This document shows positions 12,701 through 24,500 of a stretch of 64,000 bases of DNA, piece by piece. The stretch's first letter is position 1. Every line of letters begins with the position of its first letter. The notes beneath the pieces were generated by a model. The model worked only from the letters and a program-made list of their open reading frames with translations. It searched no databases and was not told the DNA's origin. The stretch is from Aplysia californica. Lineage: Eukaryota; Mollusca; Gastropoda; Aplysiida; Aplysiidae. The DNA lies in contig NW_004797349.1 in NCBI RefSeq assembly GCF_000002075.1, forward strand, positions 1,584,776 through 1,648,775. The letters are read 5' to 3'. Both the position numbers and the translations under genes were made by a program.

Positions 12701-12904
12701 TGGCAGCTTCTTGCAGTTCGCAGATGAAGAAACAATTTGTTTTCTTTACTTTGTTTTTGTATGTAATAAAATGTAATCGTGTAAACATTTTATTGCTAAC
12801 ACAGCACACGGAGCACTTGCCTGCATCTTCCTCAGACACCCAGTGTCGAGGGTATTGACCATTTTCGAAATCGCCTCCTGCACGCGAGCCTGTGCACCGT
12901 CCAT
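6775..12904 (-). CDS. FAM136A: FAM136A, twin-CX3C mitochondrial protein, 3 exons
   Basis: Coding exons on the minus strand: 12904-12821, 9282-9142 and 6972-6775, giving 140 aa (human FAM136A is 138). Exon 1 encodes MDGAQARVQEAISKMVNTLD and ends in RKMQ, exon 2 carries CSAKCCENP and CIEDC, and exon 3 carries CAMSCQDKL and CVVQCADSH and ends in LTKKMLETLKKKKY. The paired CX3C cysteines and the C-terminal LxPxLTKKM track the family throughout. The family is a conserved mitochondrial intermembrane-space protein; its exact role is unsettled. The start has A at -3 and G at +4 and matches the family N-terminus. Intron 1 has a GC donor (CAG|gcaagt) and a normal AG acceptor; intron 2 is GT-AG. Intron 1 (3.5 kb) holds a foldback element and intron 2 a 934-bp TIR element. 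Junction phases are all 0. Confidence 0.93.
8151..9084. mobile_element. 934-bp TIR element in FAM136A intron 2
   Basis: The ends are imperfect inverted repeats: cagacctgccactt at the left and, inverted from the right, cagactttgccactt. Words of the type aatcgggat/cccgatt occur inside both ends. The middle (about 8500-8760) is related to 10425-10700: both share tactcatacg, cacgtgatgc/atgtgatgc, tgactgg/gatggcc and aaagtagatcttga in the same order. No coding capacity is seen. It ends 57 bp from the exon 2 donor. CAG ends suggest a hAT-like element, but I could not find a clean 8-bp target duplication. Confidence 0.6.
8310..8352. repeat. (TG)n microsatellite
   Basis: Short alternating gtgtgtgt run with a few interruptions, inside the 8151-9084 element. 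Confidence 0.8.
9380..10096. mobile_element. Possible pogo-like remnant in FAM136A intron 1
   Basis: The right end reads gcgacacccactg followed by ta, and repeated words of the type cgttg.a.gcgac lie near it (9955-10090). The left side near 9380-9415 has related words (cttcgttggatccgac, ttcgttgaacgtgac) but no intact cagtg tip. The layout resembles the 24177-25004 element. Limits are approximate. Confidence 0.4.
10468..11531. repeat. 1.06-kb segment duplicated at 13835-14899
   Basis: This 1064-bp segment recurs at 13835-14899. Reading the two side by side, the only difference I found is one base in a poly-A run near 11430/14797. The second copy stops exactly at a 100-N gap. It contains the left half of the 10977-12054 foldback element. 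Such identity in non-coding DNA points to a very recent event or an assembly artefact. Confidence 0.92.
10977..12054. mobile_element. Foldback/TIR element in FAM136A intron 1
   Basis: About 50-bp terminal inverted repeats. The left end starts aaaacatcaaattatggtta and the right end, inverted, aaaacatcaaattatggtaa; both continue with aaattcagggg. Each TIR itself contains a hairpin (cagggg..gcaag..cccctg type). The interior has no transposase and contains poly-C/T tracts near 11825-11870. The left half is present again in the duplicate at 14345-14899. Confidence 0.65.
11508..12297. repeat. Clustered CTATTCTCACC hairpins
   Basis: The word ctattctcacc or its complement occurs several times near 11508-11600 and 12245-12290. 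At 11512-11535 tattctcacc and ggtgagaata are separated by 3 bases. At 12248-12262 and 12273-12287 there is a perfect 15-bp inverted repeat (ggtgagaatagcgca and its complement) with a 10-base loop. The cluster extends past the right end of the 10977-12054 element, so the two structures interleave. Confidence 0.65.
12055..12820. other. Distal part of FAM136A intron 1
   Basis: Apart from the hairpin cluster and a tctaga-rich patch (about 12090-12118), I recognise nothing up to the exon 1 donor. Confidence 0.4.
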
Positions 12905-13573
12905 TTTGCAAACATAATAATCACGCAGCAAATGGTAAGAAACAAAACTAGGATGTTCATTTGCGATACACATTTAATTTAGTTCAAACATTTTGTATTT
13001 AATGATTGGGGAGCATATTTTCAATAGGGAGTTCGAAAAAATAAAAGATAAGACAAAATTTATCTGGATCTACTATTATATTGAAAATATCGGATGCCGG
13101 AATTGACAAACGGGAATTCCCACCGGATATTATCAAGTGCGGCACTAGAAAAGAATGCACGGTAACTGTTTACAAAGGCAACGCTCAAACGCATTGCTGT
13201 GGTTGAGCAGTGGTAAAGGTGTTAAATACATCATTTTAGCAAAATAAAAAAGGTGTGTATATGTATTGATTTCTGTCCTTTTGAAACTACAAAGGTTATA
13301 ATGAATGTTTACCTGTGGTGCACATGGAACCCAGTACTGGGATTTAATGACGCCGCCGATAGTCAAATTAGACAAATTCTGTCTTTTATCAACTTTCAAT
13401 CATGCCCACGACTGCAACAACACAACAAGATCTAATGTAGATTCTAGTCGCTTGTTGATTGGACTGAAATCTAAAATTTTTGGTCGGTGGCTCTGGTGTA
13501 TTTTGTTTAGTCGCCTCCAACATCAACTGTGCTCAACACTTCACTACGGCACGGACATCTGTTACCTGGTAGG
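12905..13573. other. FAM136A upstream region
   Basis: About 670 bp upstream of the FAM136A start codon. No TATA box or other element could be assigned with confidence, and no divergent gene was recognised. Confidence 0.35.
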
Positions 13574-13754
13574 TTACGTGGTGATATGATAGAAACGTAC
13601 AAGTATATCAAAGGCTATATACATCACTGAAAGACCAGCGTTTACAAAGGCAACAACCAACAACTCCGTGGCAACTCAGATTCGAGAAGCTCCAGAAGCA
13701 AAGAAGCAGATTGTGTGTGAGGGCAAACTTTCTTGAGAATAGGGTTTAATACTA
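13574..13754 (+). mobile_element. LINE reverse-transcriptase C-terminal fragment, part 1
   Basis: A plus-strand frame starting with LRGDMIETYKYIKG matches the conserved motif near the end of CR1/L2/Jockey-type LINE polyproteins. It is degraded after that motif. The last 88 bp (13667-13754) recur at 15000-15087 beyond the N gap, where the LINE then continues. Confidence 0.65.
13667..13754. repeat. 88-bp direct repeat, copy 1 (other copy 15000-15087)
   Basis: It starts cgtggcaactcagattcgag and ends ggtttaatacta. The second copy is the first sequence after the N gap. Together with the 1.06-kb duplicate between them, the pair looks like a failed contig join. Confidence 0.9.
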
Positions 13755-13760
13755 GGCCGG

Positions 13761-13834
13761 CACTATTTCTCCGAACGTTCGGGAAAATAAAGCTAGGCAC
13801 TATTTCTCCGAACGTTCGGGAAAATAAAGCTAGG
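13761..13834. repeat. Two tandem units of about 37 bp with a palindrome
   Basis: Two adjacent identical units, each holding ctccgaacgttcgggaaaat with the perfect palindrome ccgaacgttcgg. They sit exactly between the 88-bp repeat and the duplicated 1.06-kb segment. Confidence 0.85.
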
Positions 13835-14899
13835 ATGCGCAGCTTCACTGACCGGTCATGATGGCCAGCTTGACAAGACGCTTGTATAACTTTCTTTTTT
13901 TTTTTCACTAGTGACAGCACAGAGCAAATATTGATTTATTTTCATGGCGACACAACGTTTGTATTGCACAACCTGCATGTTACAAATCTTGCGTTATCTG
14001 ACTATTACCGGAAAATTTCTGGGTGGTAACGAAAGGGAAAGTAGATCTTGATTCTTCCCGATCGAGCCTAAGTGTCACACATACACTTCTGTCATAGCGG
14101 TTCAATTATGTTTCCTTTTCATGATTCATCAAAAATACTGTCTAGATAGCTACACTACTAAGGCCCTGTCCTTTCCCGACTCATCACAAAATTCCCAACT
14201 TCCCGACCCATCACAAAATTCTCGACTTTCTCCCGATTTCCTGACCTGGTGGGGACCCTGTCCAGGTTCTAAATGATTACTATGATTTTACTGCAGATAT
14301 ACGTTGATTGATGCGTAGCGAGCAAGAGATACATCAAACCTTAAAACATCAAATTATGGTTAAATTCAGGGGAGCAAGTCCCCCTGAAATGCCCCTTTTA
14401 AAAACAAGTGAAATATTACTGCTCATTTTGTACTGAAAAGTAGTAGCATAACGCCTCTTGCTCTCTTTCGGACAAAACATGATAGATTATTTGGTATTTT
14501 TATAGAATCACTTCCGTTTCGTGTCACATCCACTACCGGAAATCAACTCCTTCACCACTTTAGTGCCGTCAGATGACGAATACGGTCAGTGCTTTTTTTA
14601 AGGCTTTGTTTTAGGCTTTGTTTTTTTTAAAGCATGCATTTGTAGTCATTAGGCATTAAGGGGGTTTCAAGGGGTCTCCCCCTGACGAGCGAGTACGTAT
14701 TAGCTGTGTAGTAGGGGAAATGATGTGCCATATAACATCTTAACTAATCATTTGCAACCTTTTTCAAAGCCCAAATCGTGTTCAGGGCCCTAAAAAAAAA
14801 ACTAACCTATACAGCTACAAAGTAATAATACCCTTTAATTAAGAGACGGGAGTGCTTCTATAAAGGAAGTGGCTATTCTCACCCCAGGTGAGAATAAAA
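13835..14899. repeat. Second copy of the 1.06-kb duplicated segment
   Basis: Matches 10468-11531 with a single one-base poly-A difference seen, and is cut off by the gap at 14900. Confidence 0.92.
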
Positions 14900-14999
14900 N
14901 NNNNNNNNNNNNNNNNNNNNNNNNNNNNNNNNNNNNNNNNNNNNNNNNNNNNNNNNNNNNNNNNNNNNNNNNNNNNNNNNNNNNNNNNNNNNNNNNNNN
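14900..14999. other. Assembly gap (100 N)
   Basis: Exactly 100 N, the conventional size for a gap of unknown length. Open frames drawn through it have no meaning. Confidence 0.99.
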
Positions 15000-15207
15000 C
15001 GTGGCAACTCAGATTCGAGAAGCTCCAGAAGCAAAGAAGCAGATTGTGTGTGAGGGCAAACTTTCTTGAGAATAGGGTTTAATACTATTTGGAACAATCT
15101 TCCCGATTCAGTGGTGTCAGCTCCAAACGTGGACACATTTAAGAGACGTCTGGATGAATACTTGAAAGATCTCCCAACTATTTACAACTCCACCTGCCAA
15201 AACTGAT
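15000..15207 (+). mobile_element. LINE C-terminal fragment, part 2
   Basis: After the repeated 88 bp, the plus strand encodes IWNNLPDSVVSAPNVDTFKR, then RLDEYLKDLPTIYN and a stop at about 15207. This is the typical tail (WNxLPxxVVxAxxVxxFKxxLD) of CR1/L2/Jockey-type LINE reverse transcriptases. With 13574-13754 it is one LINE tail split by the duplicated segment and gap. Confidence 0.75.
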
Positions 15208-15375
15208 TTGTCTAGCCTGCACGTCATGCATTATTGTCGTTCATTACCAGATAGTTGAACAGGCTCTACTGAGAGCCTCAAACAACTTAATCGTCAATGT
15301 CAATGGTAGGCCAACTCTGCAACTCTTTCAATTAAGCTTTTTTTTTTGTTTCTAATTTTGTTTTTAAAAATTTGG

Positions 15376-15893
15376 AAGTGTTTTACGATGCTCGCAACTG
15401 CCTAAGGTCACATATGAGCACGCGGGACACATTAAACATTTTCAGTTGGTAGGAAATTTTGAATTTTGCTCGGGTGGCGGCCAAAGCCTACTCTTATTGA
15501 TTTTAGACCACCAGGGATCTTTAACGTGCACGACTTGCACACTGGATCCCTCCAAGGTTTTTCACCCTTGTCTGAGAAGGCTAGGTGTTGATCTTTCCTA
15601 TCAGAAGATCAGGGGTGTGGCTGAAAGACAGCAGTAAGGAGCCAAGGATGAGCAGCAGTAGAAAGGCTGCAGAAGTGGTCAGAACCCAGAGGAGGGTGCA
15701 AAAGGAGGTGAGAGGGTGGGGATAGAAAGTGGAGACGAAAGCAGACGACAGAACATTGCTAGTGAGCAGGAAAGGAGGTGAAAGGAGACAATTTTAGAGA
15801 AGAAAATTCTTTGGTTGCTACCCCGATTCAAACCCGAGACCTTTTGAATGAGAGGCAAACACCTTAACCTCCAGTCCACGTGCGCCCCTTTTG
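15376..15893 (-). mobile_element. tRNA-headed SINE or SINE-like element
   Basis: On the minus strand, 15893-15820 resembles a tRNA-derived head: an A-box-like ctggaggttaagg, then a B-box-like gggtttgaatcgg about 40 bases further on. The other end (15376-15425) matches the start of dispersed repeat Y. It includes gatctttaacgtgca near 15519, a word common in mollusc repeats. Whether it is one element or two abutting ones is uncertain. Confidence 0.5.
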
Positions 15894-16432
15894 TTTCTCA
15901 GAGTTCCTTTGACTCCATCAATCCATCTTAGGAGGCCCCTCAGGAGAGTGGTCCTGGCGTAACTCCATAGAAATTTATACACAAAATCAGAAACAAAAAC
16001 GGAAGTCGAGTAAAAAACTGACTGAGCTGCCAGGGTGAAAAGGCCACCGGTAAATTTATAGAAAAGGTCCCAACCCATTTTAGACTAGATCTATTTTTCA
16101 GCACTATTTTAACATCTTTTAGTGTGCTGATGACTTTTTGTGAATTTAGCAGGGGGGAGCACCACCCCCCCTCCCACCCCCAACCCCTTTTGCAGGGTGG
16201 GCGCACCCCCCCCCCCCCCTTTATCTTTTTGCAGTAATACTTCTAAATTCACAGTGAGAGCTTGGGAATAGGGGTATATTATTTTCTGTTCATGTATTAC
16301 TATTAATAATATTGCTTTGATACAAAGAGGTAAATTTTATATTCTTTTCCCCCACAGTGAAAGTTGGAGAAAAAGTCAAGACATGTTTTAGATAACTATT
16401 TTTGTTAAAGAAATTTGTCTAGTTACGTCAAA
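15894..16432. other. Upstream region of DYNC2I2
   Basis: Contains two poly-C stretches (about 16160-16220). No promoter motif can be assigned. The start codon of DYNC2I2 follows at 16433 with A at -3. Confidence 0.35.
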
Positions 16433-19400
16433 ATGTCTCATGAGTTCAGCGACGAAACTTTGGATCCAGTTGACTTCAAGTCGAGTTGGAAAAAGGAGAG
16501 GTAATTTTTTCTGCTTTGATCATTCTTCATAATCAGTGTTTGTGCCATTAATTAACGTAAACCTTTAACTCACATGAGCCTGAGTTATTTTTCATCCAAC
16601 AACCATTGCAGCCTGACACTTTTGGAGTATTATATTGAAGCGTTAACCATAAACAGACTGTGAAAGCTATCGTAATTTTTTTAATGCAACAAGAGAAAAA
16701 AAGAAATGCTCTCAAAGAAAAAGAAAACTGCATAAACTAATTTGTCCAAATAGTTTTTATTTTATCAACAATTTGAAATGGCAATTTTTTTGTGCCCAAT
16801 TTATAATAAAATCATTTATTGCAGTGCAGGGGTGACTGACTTACTCCATTACAGCTAAAAAGTATTGCACGCCACTTCCCGTAGCTTGTAACTGAAAAAC
16901 ACAGGAGATAAATCGATTAAAACGCATCCTATAAATACACAGGATTAAGCCGCGGTACGTCTAGTAAATAAATGGGAATAGGCTCAAATGTGTTAAAGCC
17001 CCTTGCTATGCTGTGGAAGAATATGCATATTCAAGTTCTTCCATCATTCTTATAATTGTTATAGAAAGGTAGGTCATTATTAATTTGTTACTTATGACAG
17101 TGGAGTCCACCGATAACGAGTCCTGAACTAACGAGAAATCTGTTGTAAAGCCGCTTTACCAACAGACACTCATACAATATGTATTCCCCTTTTTTTTGTC
17201 TCAGTTTATCATTACTCGAATGTGTGTTGTTTTATGTTGTTTGGTTGTGTTGTTTTTAGCATCACGTTACTAACTACTAACTCCAACTTTTCTCCACCTA
17301 TCTCTCAATGAAATCCAAAAAAATTATATAAATAGAAATGTGGTTCAATGTAGAATGTACATTCAGAAATTCATGAGGAAATATTCATAAATAAAAAAGT
17401 TATGGGAGGTAGAGTGGGGTCACCCTGAGCCGCCTTGGTTCTTGGGATTTCCCTTGGCGCAGGGGCCTATTTTCCTGCGGCATTGAAGGGGTTAATAAGA
17501 ATAATAAATGGGATAAATTGAAATGAGTAACAACTTTATTTTCTAAAGACTGTCACTAATGTGATGTAAGATATTCTATTGGTACCTTCAGTGTATCTGT
17601 CGCATACCTTTAAGCATGGCGCAAGGTTTTGTGTTTTAAATCCACCATCTGCAAACAGGAATCTAAGTCTTGTAGAAGTTTTTGTTATTTACTTTCCCAG
17701 GTCAGTCAATGAAGAGGGATGCCAAACAAAAGACATCCATACAGAGAGCGTTGAGATCCAGTCTTATGAAGTTTTTGATCAGGAAGTAAGTGGCTTATAT
17801 AAGTTGTCTTATCACACTCATCTCAAAGATACATTAAAGGGAATTGTATAGTTATCAACATTTATCAAATTATTTCGCAAATGAAATAGTTTTTGGAGAA
17901 TTTTGTTTCTTTGAGCTGAAATAAAGTGCATCAATTCATCTAGACAATAGATTGAGTCATGACGGTTATTTGCTGAGAAGAAGCGAGATGCTAAGCAGAA
18001 ATATCCATCTTTGCCATTGACTTTCATTAATAGAATTTGTGAAGAAATAATAATTGATACCTTGTTTCTGTATTACTGGTAGAAAATGTATCATTACAGA
18101 GCTGTATAGGTCATGATGCATCCATGATCAGACTTTCCTAGTCACATATATGTGTGTATCAAAAGTGAGACATTGTTGGCGACAAGACATCAGCTGTGAC
18201 AGAGATAAAGGAGAGGAACAGCTGATATACCATCAGTACTTGTTATGCAATGACAGCCATAAAAATGGTTTTGCCGGAACAGCAAGAGCAACAGCACTTG
18301 TGTTATTACTATTTTTTGTTCCATTCTTGTTCCATATTATCAGGTACAAACGGATTTAGATGGCGATAAAGGATATTATCAGCTGTCAGAATCAGAAAAT
18401 CAGGACCTGGCAGACTTCCTCCATTCTGTTGAGCCAATGGTTATGAAGTGTTTGGCAAACAACTTGAAGAGCCATGCTTTTGATGGTGAGTGTTAGGATA
18501 TTGCCAATAACTTATTAAAGCGTTTATGAGTATTATCCTTTACATGTCAACCAAACCTATCGCCTTTTGTTAGTGTAACTACTTGTTTTTTTCTATATTT
18601 TCTCTGAAATAACAAATTTTTAAAAGTTATTTTTAGGGTAAGTGATGTTCATGTATCTCAAAGTTGAAATGGTCAGAAATTCTGAAAGCTTTACTTATTA
18701 ATCAAAGGTATTGTTATGGTAGTGACATGGTATTATTGTTTGTGATTGATATTTTATCAAACGGATCTTTGATCAGAACTCTGGTCTATTTTTTTCCCTT
18801 TAAGTTTTTAATTTATTTAATGTATTTCTAATTATCTGTTTTTTAATTGCCACTCTTTTGATAAAGCATTTTTCTTATCTTGTAGCCCCTGGACAAAGTG
18901 TAACGGCAGTGTGTACATTTTTTTTTGTACAGGAGTCGTTAATCAGCAAGATGCTGCAACTGATGCAGTGACTTGTGTGCATACCTTGTGTAATGCAGAA
19001 CTGAAGGAAGAGGTAAAGAGAGATATGTTTTGACGTGTTAGGTTTGCAGCATCACTGTCATGGTCTATTTTTTTGCCCACTTACATCACTGTTTAGTAGG
19101 AAGTCTCTAAAGAAAACAAAAATGTGGAGATATTACAGAAACTATATTGGATTACAAAGTGCTTGATGTAGAAGAAAACATTCCATACAAATGATAAGTT
19201 TCAGTCTTTTAAAAAAATGTCTTCCTCTCAATGCCAATCTACTGATGAATCAATGCATTGTTCCCATGGTTTGGCTGTTTTATATGTCAAGCATAACATT
19301 GTACTGAAATAAAAAGAGAGATTTATTTTCATTAGATGCAAATACAGTACGTACTGCATAAGAGACTCAAAACTTTTTTTATCAAGGAAATAAGGAGTCT

Positions 19401-21468
19401 GTTATGGACCATTGTTTATTATTATTGTCACAGAGAAATACTTGTGAACATAAAATATGCTTTTGAATGCAGTAATTGGAGAAATGCTGTGTGTAAGTCT
19501 GTCCCCGTCGTTTTATGCAAGGAAAATTCTGAAATTATGCAAACTGAGTCCAAAAATGGGAAATTATGCGATTCTGGGGGGGTTTTTTAACAAAGAATGA
19601 TAAAGGAAAATAATCAGAAATTATGTACACAAAAAATAAAATTTTACTAAATTATGCGGGGTGCATAAAACCACGGGGACAGGTGAGAATTGAACATGGT
19701 ACTGTCTATATTAATGTGTTCAGAATTGTTCCATAGAGTATCTTGCACACCCAGTAGAAAATTAAATTTAAAGGCATGCGCAGAAATTTTGGAAAATATG
19801 AAGAACTCTTAGAATCTTACTCTCTTTTTTTCTATAACTTGTGTCATTTATCACACCTACTCATATACTTACTTCTTTGCCATAATTTCTTCCAGCTACA
19901 AATCACTGGTTTGTCTTGGAATGCCACAGGGTCAACTCTTGCAGCGACGTATCCTTTGCCTCATTTTAAATATATTGATTTGAATTAAGTATCAAAGTTC
20001 AAAATATTGGGATTTTCACCTGCCGTGTCTCTTATAAATTACATTCACAGACCTTTATTTAGGTGCATGAAATGTTGGACATATAACTTTAGTGCTTTAC
20101 TGTTCCTTATAATTTTAGTGAAATCTCCAAGAGTTACTATTACTAGTTTTGCATGTAATTTGAATATATATCTTTTTTCAATTTTCTTGATTCCTATTAA
20201 GCTCTCACAAAACGGGTCAGTCACTATAGCATGACTGGGTGCAAACCTAATGCTCAAGTGAAAGTTGTGGGAGTTTAGTTCAATGAGTTTTTCTTAATAT
20301 TTTAATGAATGTACTGGTTTTCGTGACTAAATAATGTTTCGTGCTCAGAATGTACATAAAACAACTGCGTAAATTTAGAATAAAACTTTTTTTAAATGTT
20401 ACCACATTCTGTAACAATTTTCACATCATAAATCAGCCAAGCAAGGAGAAGCAAGTTTTGAAAAACAGTCCAATAAAAAATTAAGAGTAAGAGATATGAC
20501 ATTCAAAATAAGACCAAAAACTCAGGGTAGCCAAACTTTAAACATCTGCAATGAAATGTCAGGAGGGGGTCTTTTTCCCTTCTTAGTTTTGATTTATTCC
20601 ATAAATGGAAATTGATCCATAAGAGACACATTTTTAATCCTTTAAATTTGACTTTTCTAAATTTTGGGTCATAATCAGTTTTAAACAGTCATGATTCTGG
20701 ATCATTTTACCAGGTCTGATTTATACTATCTGCTTCCCTTTGGCTGATTATGTTTTGTAAAAGCTTGGTACACATTGTAACTAGATGAAGCTTTATTCCA
20801 GCGTTGCATAGTTGTGCTGGGGTTTGGGGGTTATTTTTGTTGTTGTTGTTGTTTTTTTTATCTTTTTTTTTGCATCCTTACTGTTATTGACTATCTTTTA
20901 ATTCGATCTGATAGCCTGTTCTGACATTATTAAGTAAAAGACATATTGTTTATACTAAGCCTTAACCGAATACCTAGATACGGCAGGTTTGATCATGAGG
21001 ATTGGTGTACGCACCGCTCTACTCTGTGTACATGGAATCTGGATCGCCGTGCAGTGAAGGAAGACAAACCTGACACAGTCATCGACTCCCCTTGTTGCCT
21101 CATGTGTTTAGAGTTTCATCCTGTCAATCCTGCATGGCTAGTAGGAGGAAATTTCAATGGTACCGTATTAAAACTGTCCCCGTCGTTTTATGCAAGAAAA
21201 ATTCTGAAATAATGCAAACTGAGCCCAAAAATGTGAAATTATGCAATTCTGTTCATTTTAAGAAAGAATGATAAAGGAAAATAATCCGAAATTATGCAAA
21301 AAAATGATCAAATTTTGCTAAATTATGCGGGGTGCGTAAAACCACGGAGACAGCTAAAAACTTTGTGAGTTTGTTTATTTAGGTTATCTTATGTATTTAT
21401 TTTTTGTAGTCTTATCGTCTCTCTTTCCTCTCTCTATAGTGTCTTTTCCTTTTCTAACTTTCTTTTGC

Positions 21469-21515
<47 letters not shown>

Positions 21516-24500
21516 CACACACACTTACATACACACACACTCACTTATATACACACACACACACACACACATATTTACATACACACGCACTTACATACAC
21601 ACCCACATGTAGACACACACACATACACACACACACACGTACACACACAAACATACTCTTTTGTACAGGAACATAACGCATGATTCTATAAATCAAGAAT
21701 AGCAAGAAAAGTCTGTTTCATCCTGATAGTGGCACATGTAACTTACGTTTGATACATGTTTTAATAAACAATCTCACCTTGCCAGTTTTATCAAATGTGG
21801 CCACAGAACAGTTTTCTGGCATTATTCATGGTTCTGAATGTATTTTTAATAATTGCACTGTCATTAGTCAAATTTTTTTTTAATCTAGGTGTTTTACATC
21901 TTCATCGACACATTTTAAATCACTTTTAGATGCAGGCTTCCTTAGACTTCCTACTGTGCCTGTCAGGGTCAACCTGGGTTGAGACGGATACAACATCCCA
22001 GCAATAAGCATAAGACAGATAAAATTCTAGCACATTATCAGAACAATGCAGAGTACAAACGTGGAGATGGTGATCATTTCATGTCACATATTCTCAAATC
22101 TTTCAACAACAGGAGAAGTGATAGTGTGGGATCTGAGTCGAGAGGATGACTTGGTGGTTGCCACATCAGGCATTGGCAATGACGCCCATCGTGAGCCAGT
22201 GTCCAAAGTGCACTGGATCAAAAGTCAGTCCTCAAAACGGAGAGAGTATGATGTAAGTAATTTTGTAAGTTTCCATCTTTTTGTTGTCCATTTTTCAAAA
22301 TAAATGGATTATATATGTGTTTACAAATTCTGTTATTAAGAAGGTTACAGTAAACAATGTCAAGTGAAAGCGATGACGCAGCTTTTAGATAAATTGTCGG
22401 TGAGATGGAACCAGCAGTGGTTCATTTGAAAAAATGTGATAACTTGCATTACGCAATATGTAATGTTACATGTGAATTATTAAACGTTTATGAATGACAT
22501 ACTGTTCTTACCCAAGTTTTCCCCTGGGAATAAGAAAGTTTTTCCTTTCTTTTATTACTGGTTTCTAAAGCCCCCCCCACCTTTCTTCCTTCTTTTGATT
22601 GAATTTACTAATAACTAATACTAATAACAAAAGTTTGAAGTCTGGACATCGATGGGTTTTTTAATTTTTCCAACCCTCTGGTAGAATTTTGTTGTTGAGC
22701 CCAGTGGCATGATGTTTGGGACATGGTGCTCCACTTTAAAATGTTTGTAAGTCGTGTCATGCAAGTGGAAATTCACTGTTAGTAAAGGTAAGTATCTGAA
22801 AGCTGCTCATCACTCCTAGGCCTCAGTCCACATCCACTGACTTCTCTTTTCATGTTGATGATTTTGTTTCATAATGCACTTTTTGCAGATTATAAGTGTA
22901 AGTGGAGATGGAAAAGTTCTTGTGTGGAAAGTTGATTTGAAGAAAGGAAGACTCAAACTCTCTTACGGGTAAATACATTTTTTGTTGATTTCTCTATTTA
23001 TGCTCTAGGCCTACATTCTTTTCAAATATTTTGTGTTCAGGTGTGAACTTAAATGTTGCTATCACTTCAAAAGAATGCTTGTCTTTGTTTGATCGTGCTT
23101 GACAGGGTGAGAAAAAAAAATGGGGTTACTCATTAATTTGTCTGTCAATAGTAGTGTACGCTTTTTATTAGATGCAAGAATCGTAGATTTCAATTTATTT
23201 GATAAGAAAATTGGTTGGTGCTGTAATGTAGTCTTATCCATTTGTTACTTTTAATGTTATTATTGTGTCACCTTTGTAATACCAACTCATCATAAAGCAC
23301 AGCAAACACTCTGAAGTCATTAAATGAATGTTTACTCTTCTTTGAAAAAGTCATGGATGAATAGCTATTCCTCTTTGACAAAGTCATGGAACAAATGTTT
23401 ACTCATCTTTTACAGTCGTGGAATGAGTGTGTACTCTTCTTTGATAGCTTTTCCTGCTGTTATTTCACTGCGAGTTCCACATACTGGTCTCACACTTTGC
23501 AAACGAAAGTATCAAAATAAAGATAGTTTTATTAATATACTTGTGACCTTGTGTACAAAGCGGAAAATGAAAGTGAACATCCTATAGCTATAAATGTATG
23601 TGATGATTTGAATATGGATGAATTTCGTTCTTATGAAAGGTTAGTTTTTGTCCTTTCACTCCACAATTCATTTCCTTTAAGAGTGATTGTTAATCCTGTA
23701 TTTCAGTTTTGTCGTGATGTCTCAGAGTTTACCAAGGTCCATGAAAGTGAGGGGAGTCAGAGGGGACAAAGAGGTCGGTGTCACGAGTATTTCTTTCAGC
23801 TTTGATGATCCTGACCTGTTTGTCTTGGGCTCGGAAAGTGGGTGCATTTTCAAGTGCAACCTTCATGCCAGTGGGAACCCTGCAGGCAGTAAGTTCTGTT
23901 GGGTTTTTTTCCACGCTATATGAAATTTTTCCGAATTGCGTTTTGGTTCACAAGAACAGTCAGCCGATATGTTCCTGAGAATGTCTACTCTTTGTCAATT
24001 ATGTTGAACTTCATTTTTCAGCACTTGGTATTTCTAAAAAACAATCATAACACAAAATAGACCTACTCATGATATTTTCTGAACAACATGCACTTCTTCA
24101 AAGTGAGTTAATTAAAAACACCTATGTGAAATAAAATGTTTCTGTGTTTACCTGTGTATGTATGAGGAGGGAGGTACAGTGGAACTTGGATTCAACGAAG
24201 TCGTCGGGCCTGGCCTATAGTTTCGTTGAATCTGAGTGCTCATTATGGCAAATTTAAGGTTTTTGTGTAGATAATTTCAGGCACCGAGCAAGTAATGTAT
24301 AATGTATTCGACTTTCTCAATCAAAAGTAGTTTGGTCTCAAATAAGAGGCCTTTTCGTTGCTTTGATACCAAAGAATAGTTGGAAAATTCCAGGAAAATA
24401 CACTGAACTCTACAAAGCACACACTGTGCAAAAGTGCTGATTTGTTCATATGCATCATCTATCATCTATAACTAATTGTTTGCCAAACAATTTATGTTGC

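Noticed and set aside
14869-15136. Open frames across the first gap
   Set aside because: They consist mostly of unknown residues from the 100-N gap.
21391-21683. Histidine/threonine-rich open frames
   Set aside because: Translation of the (CA)n tract in DYNC2I2 intron 6.
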